This document shows, piece by piece, positions 6,138-6,163 of a stretch of 6,163 bases of DNA; within the stretch, counting starts at the first letter, position 1; every line of letters begins with the position of its first letter. The DNA comes from Campylobacteraceae bacterium (GTDB taxonomy: Bacteria; Campylobacterota; Campylobacteria; Campylobacterales; Sulfurovaceae). The position numbers and the translations under genes were made by a program. The DNA lies in contig JALVVQ010000302.1 of NCBI GenBank assembly GCA_027023325.1, positions 1 to 6,163 on the forward strand, written 5' to 3'. Under the pieces are notes generated by a model that saw only the letters and a program-made list of their open reading frames with translations, was not told where the DNA came from and ran no database searches.

Positions 6138-6163
6138 CATCATAAACACCCAAGGCGTAACGT

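Noticed and set aside
6138..6143. Two ATGs on the - strand at 6143 and 6140 as the XpaC start
   Set aside because: They are in a different frame from the XpaC body and meet a TAA at 6125-6123, so they could serve only if several indels were present.

Overview
The window looks like chromosomal DNA of a Campylobacterota (epsilonproteobacterial) organism, perhaps of the Sulfurovum/Sulfurimonas type. This rests on the use of a HemJ-type protoporphyrinogen oxidase, the style of the proteins and the TATAAT-type promoter box. It is an inference from memory of the families, not a database result. I see no phage, IS element, CRISPR array, tRNA or rRNA.

Left half, + strand. The window opens inside an endonuclease/exonuclease/phosphatase (EEP) family gene (to 908). 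What remains is the end of its catalytic domain (SDHLP motif) and a long C-terminal extension that looks like two related beta-rich units. One base later starts hemJ (910-1341), the membrane enzyme for the penultimate step of haem synthesis. After 67 bases, which hold a plausible promoter and a 31-base near-palindrome, comes a four-helix DUF2231 membrane protein with a charged tail (1409-2083). A hairpin at 2096-2121 separates this block from convergent genes.

Right half, - strand, read from right to left. Four tightly packed genes form one apparent operon: an XpaC-like membrane/coiled-coil protein (5530 to about 6069, start region unclear), a TelA/'toxic anion resistance' coiled-coil protein (4348-5511), an SPFH (stomatin/flotillin-like) protein of the YdjI type with a C-terminal GYF_2 domain (3265-4347), and a double zinc-ribbon protein with a C-terminal membrane helix (2127-3254). 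Intergenic gaps are 18, 0 and 10 bases. The last two genes resemble partners in the Bacillus subtilis ydjFGHI envelope-stress operon (PspA, zinc-ribbon membrane proteins, SPFH protein). XpaC and TelA are known to travel together and with tellurite/stress loci. The four genes together read as a membrane-associated envelope-stress or membrane-organising module. No PspA gene is visible, but the operon's upstream end is cut by the window.

The last 100 bases or so are very AT-rich, with several homopolymer runs. There the reading frame of the XpaC-like protein loses its start codon, while hydrophobic peptides continue in another frame. This suggests a frameshift, either real or from sequencing error, in the N-terminal membrane region.
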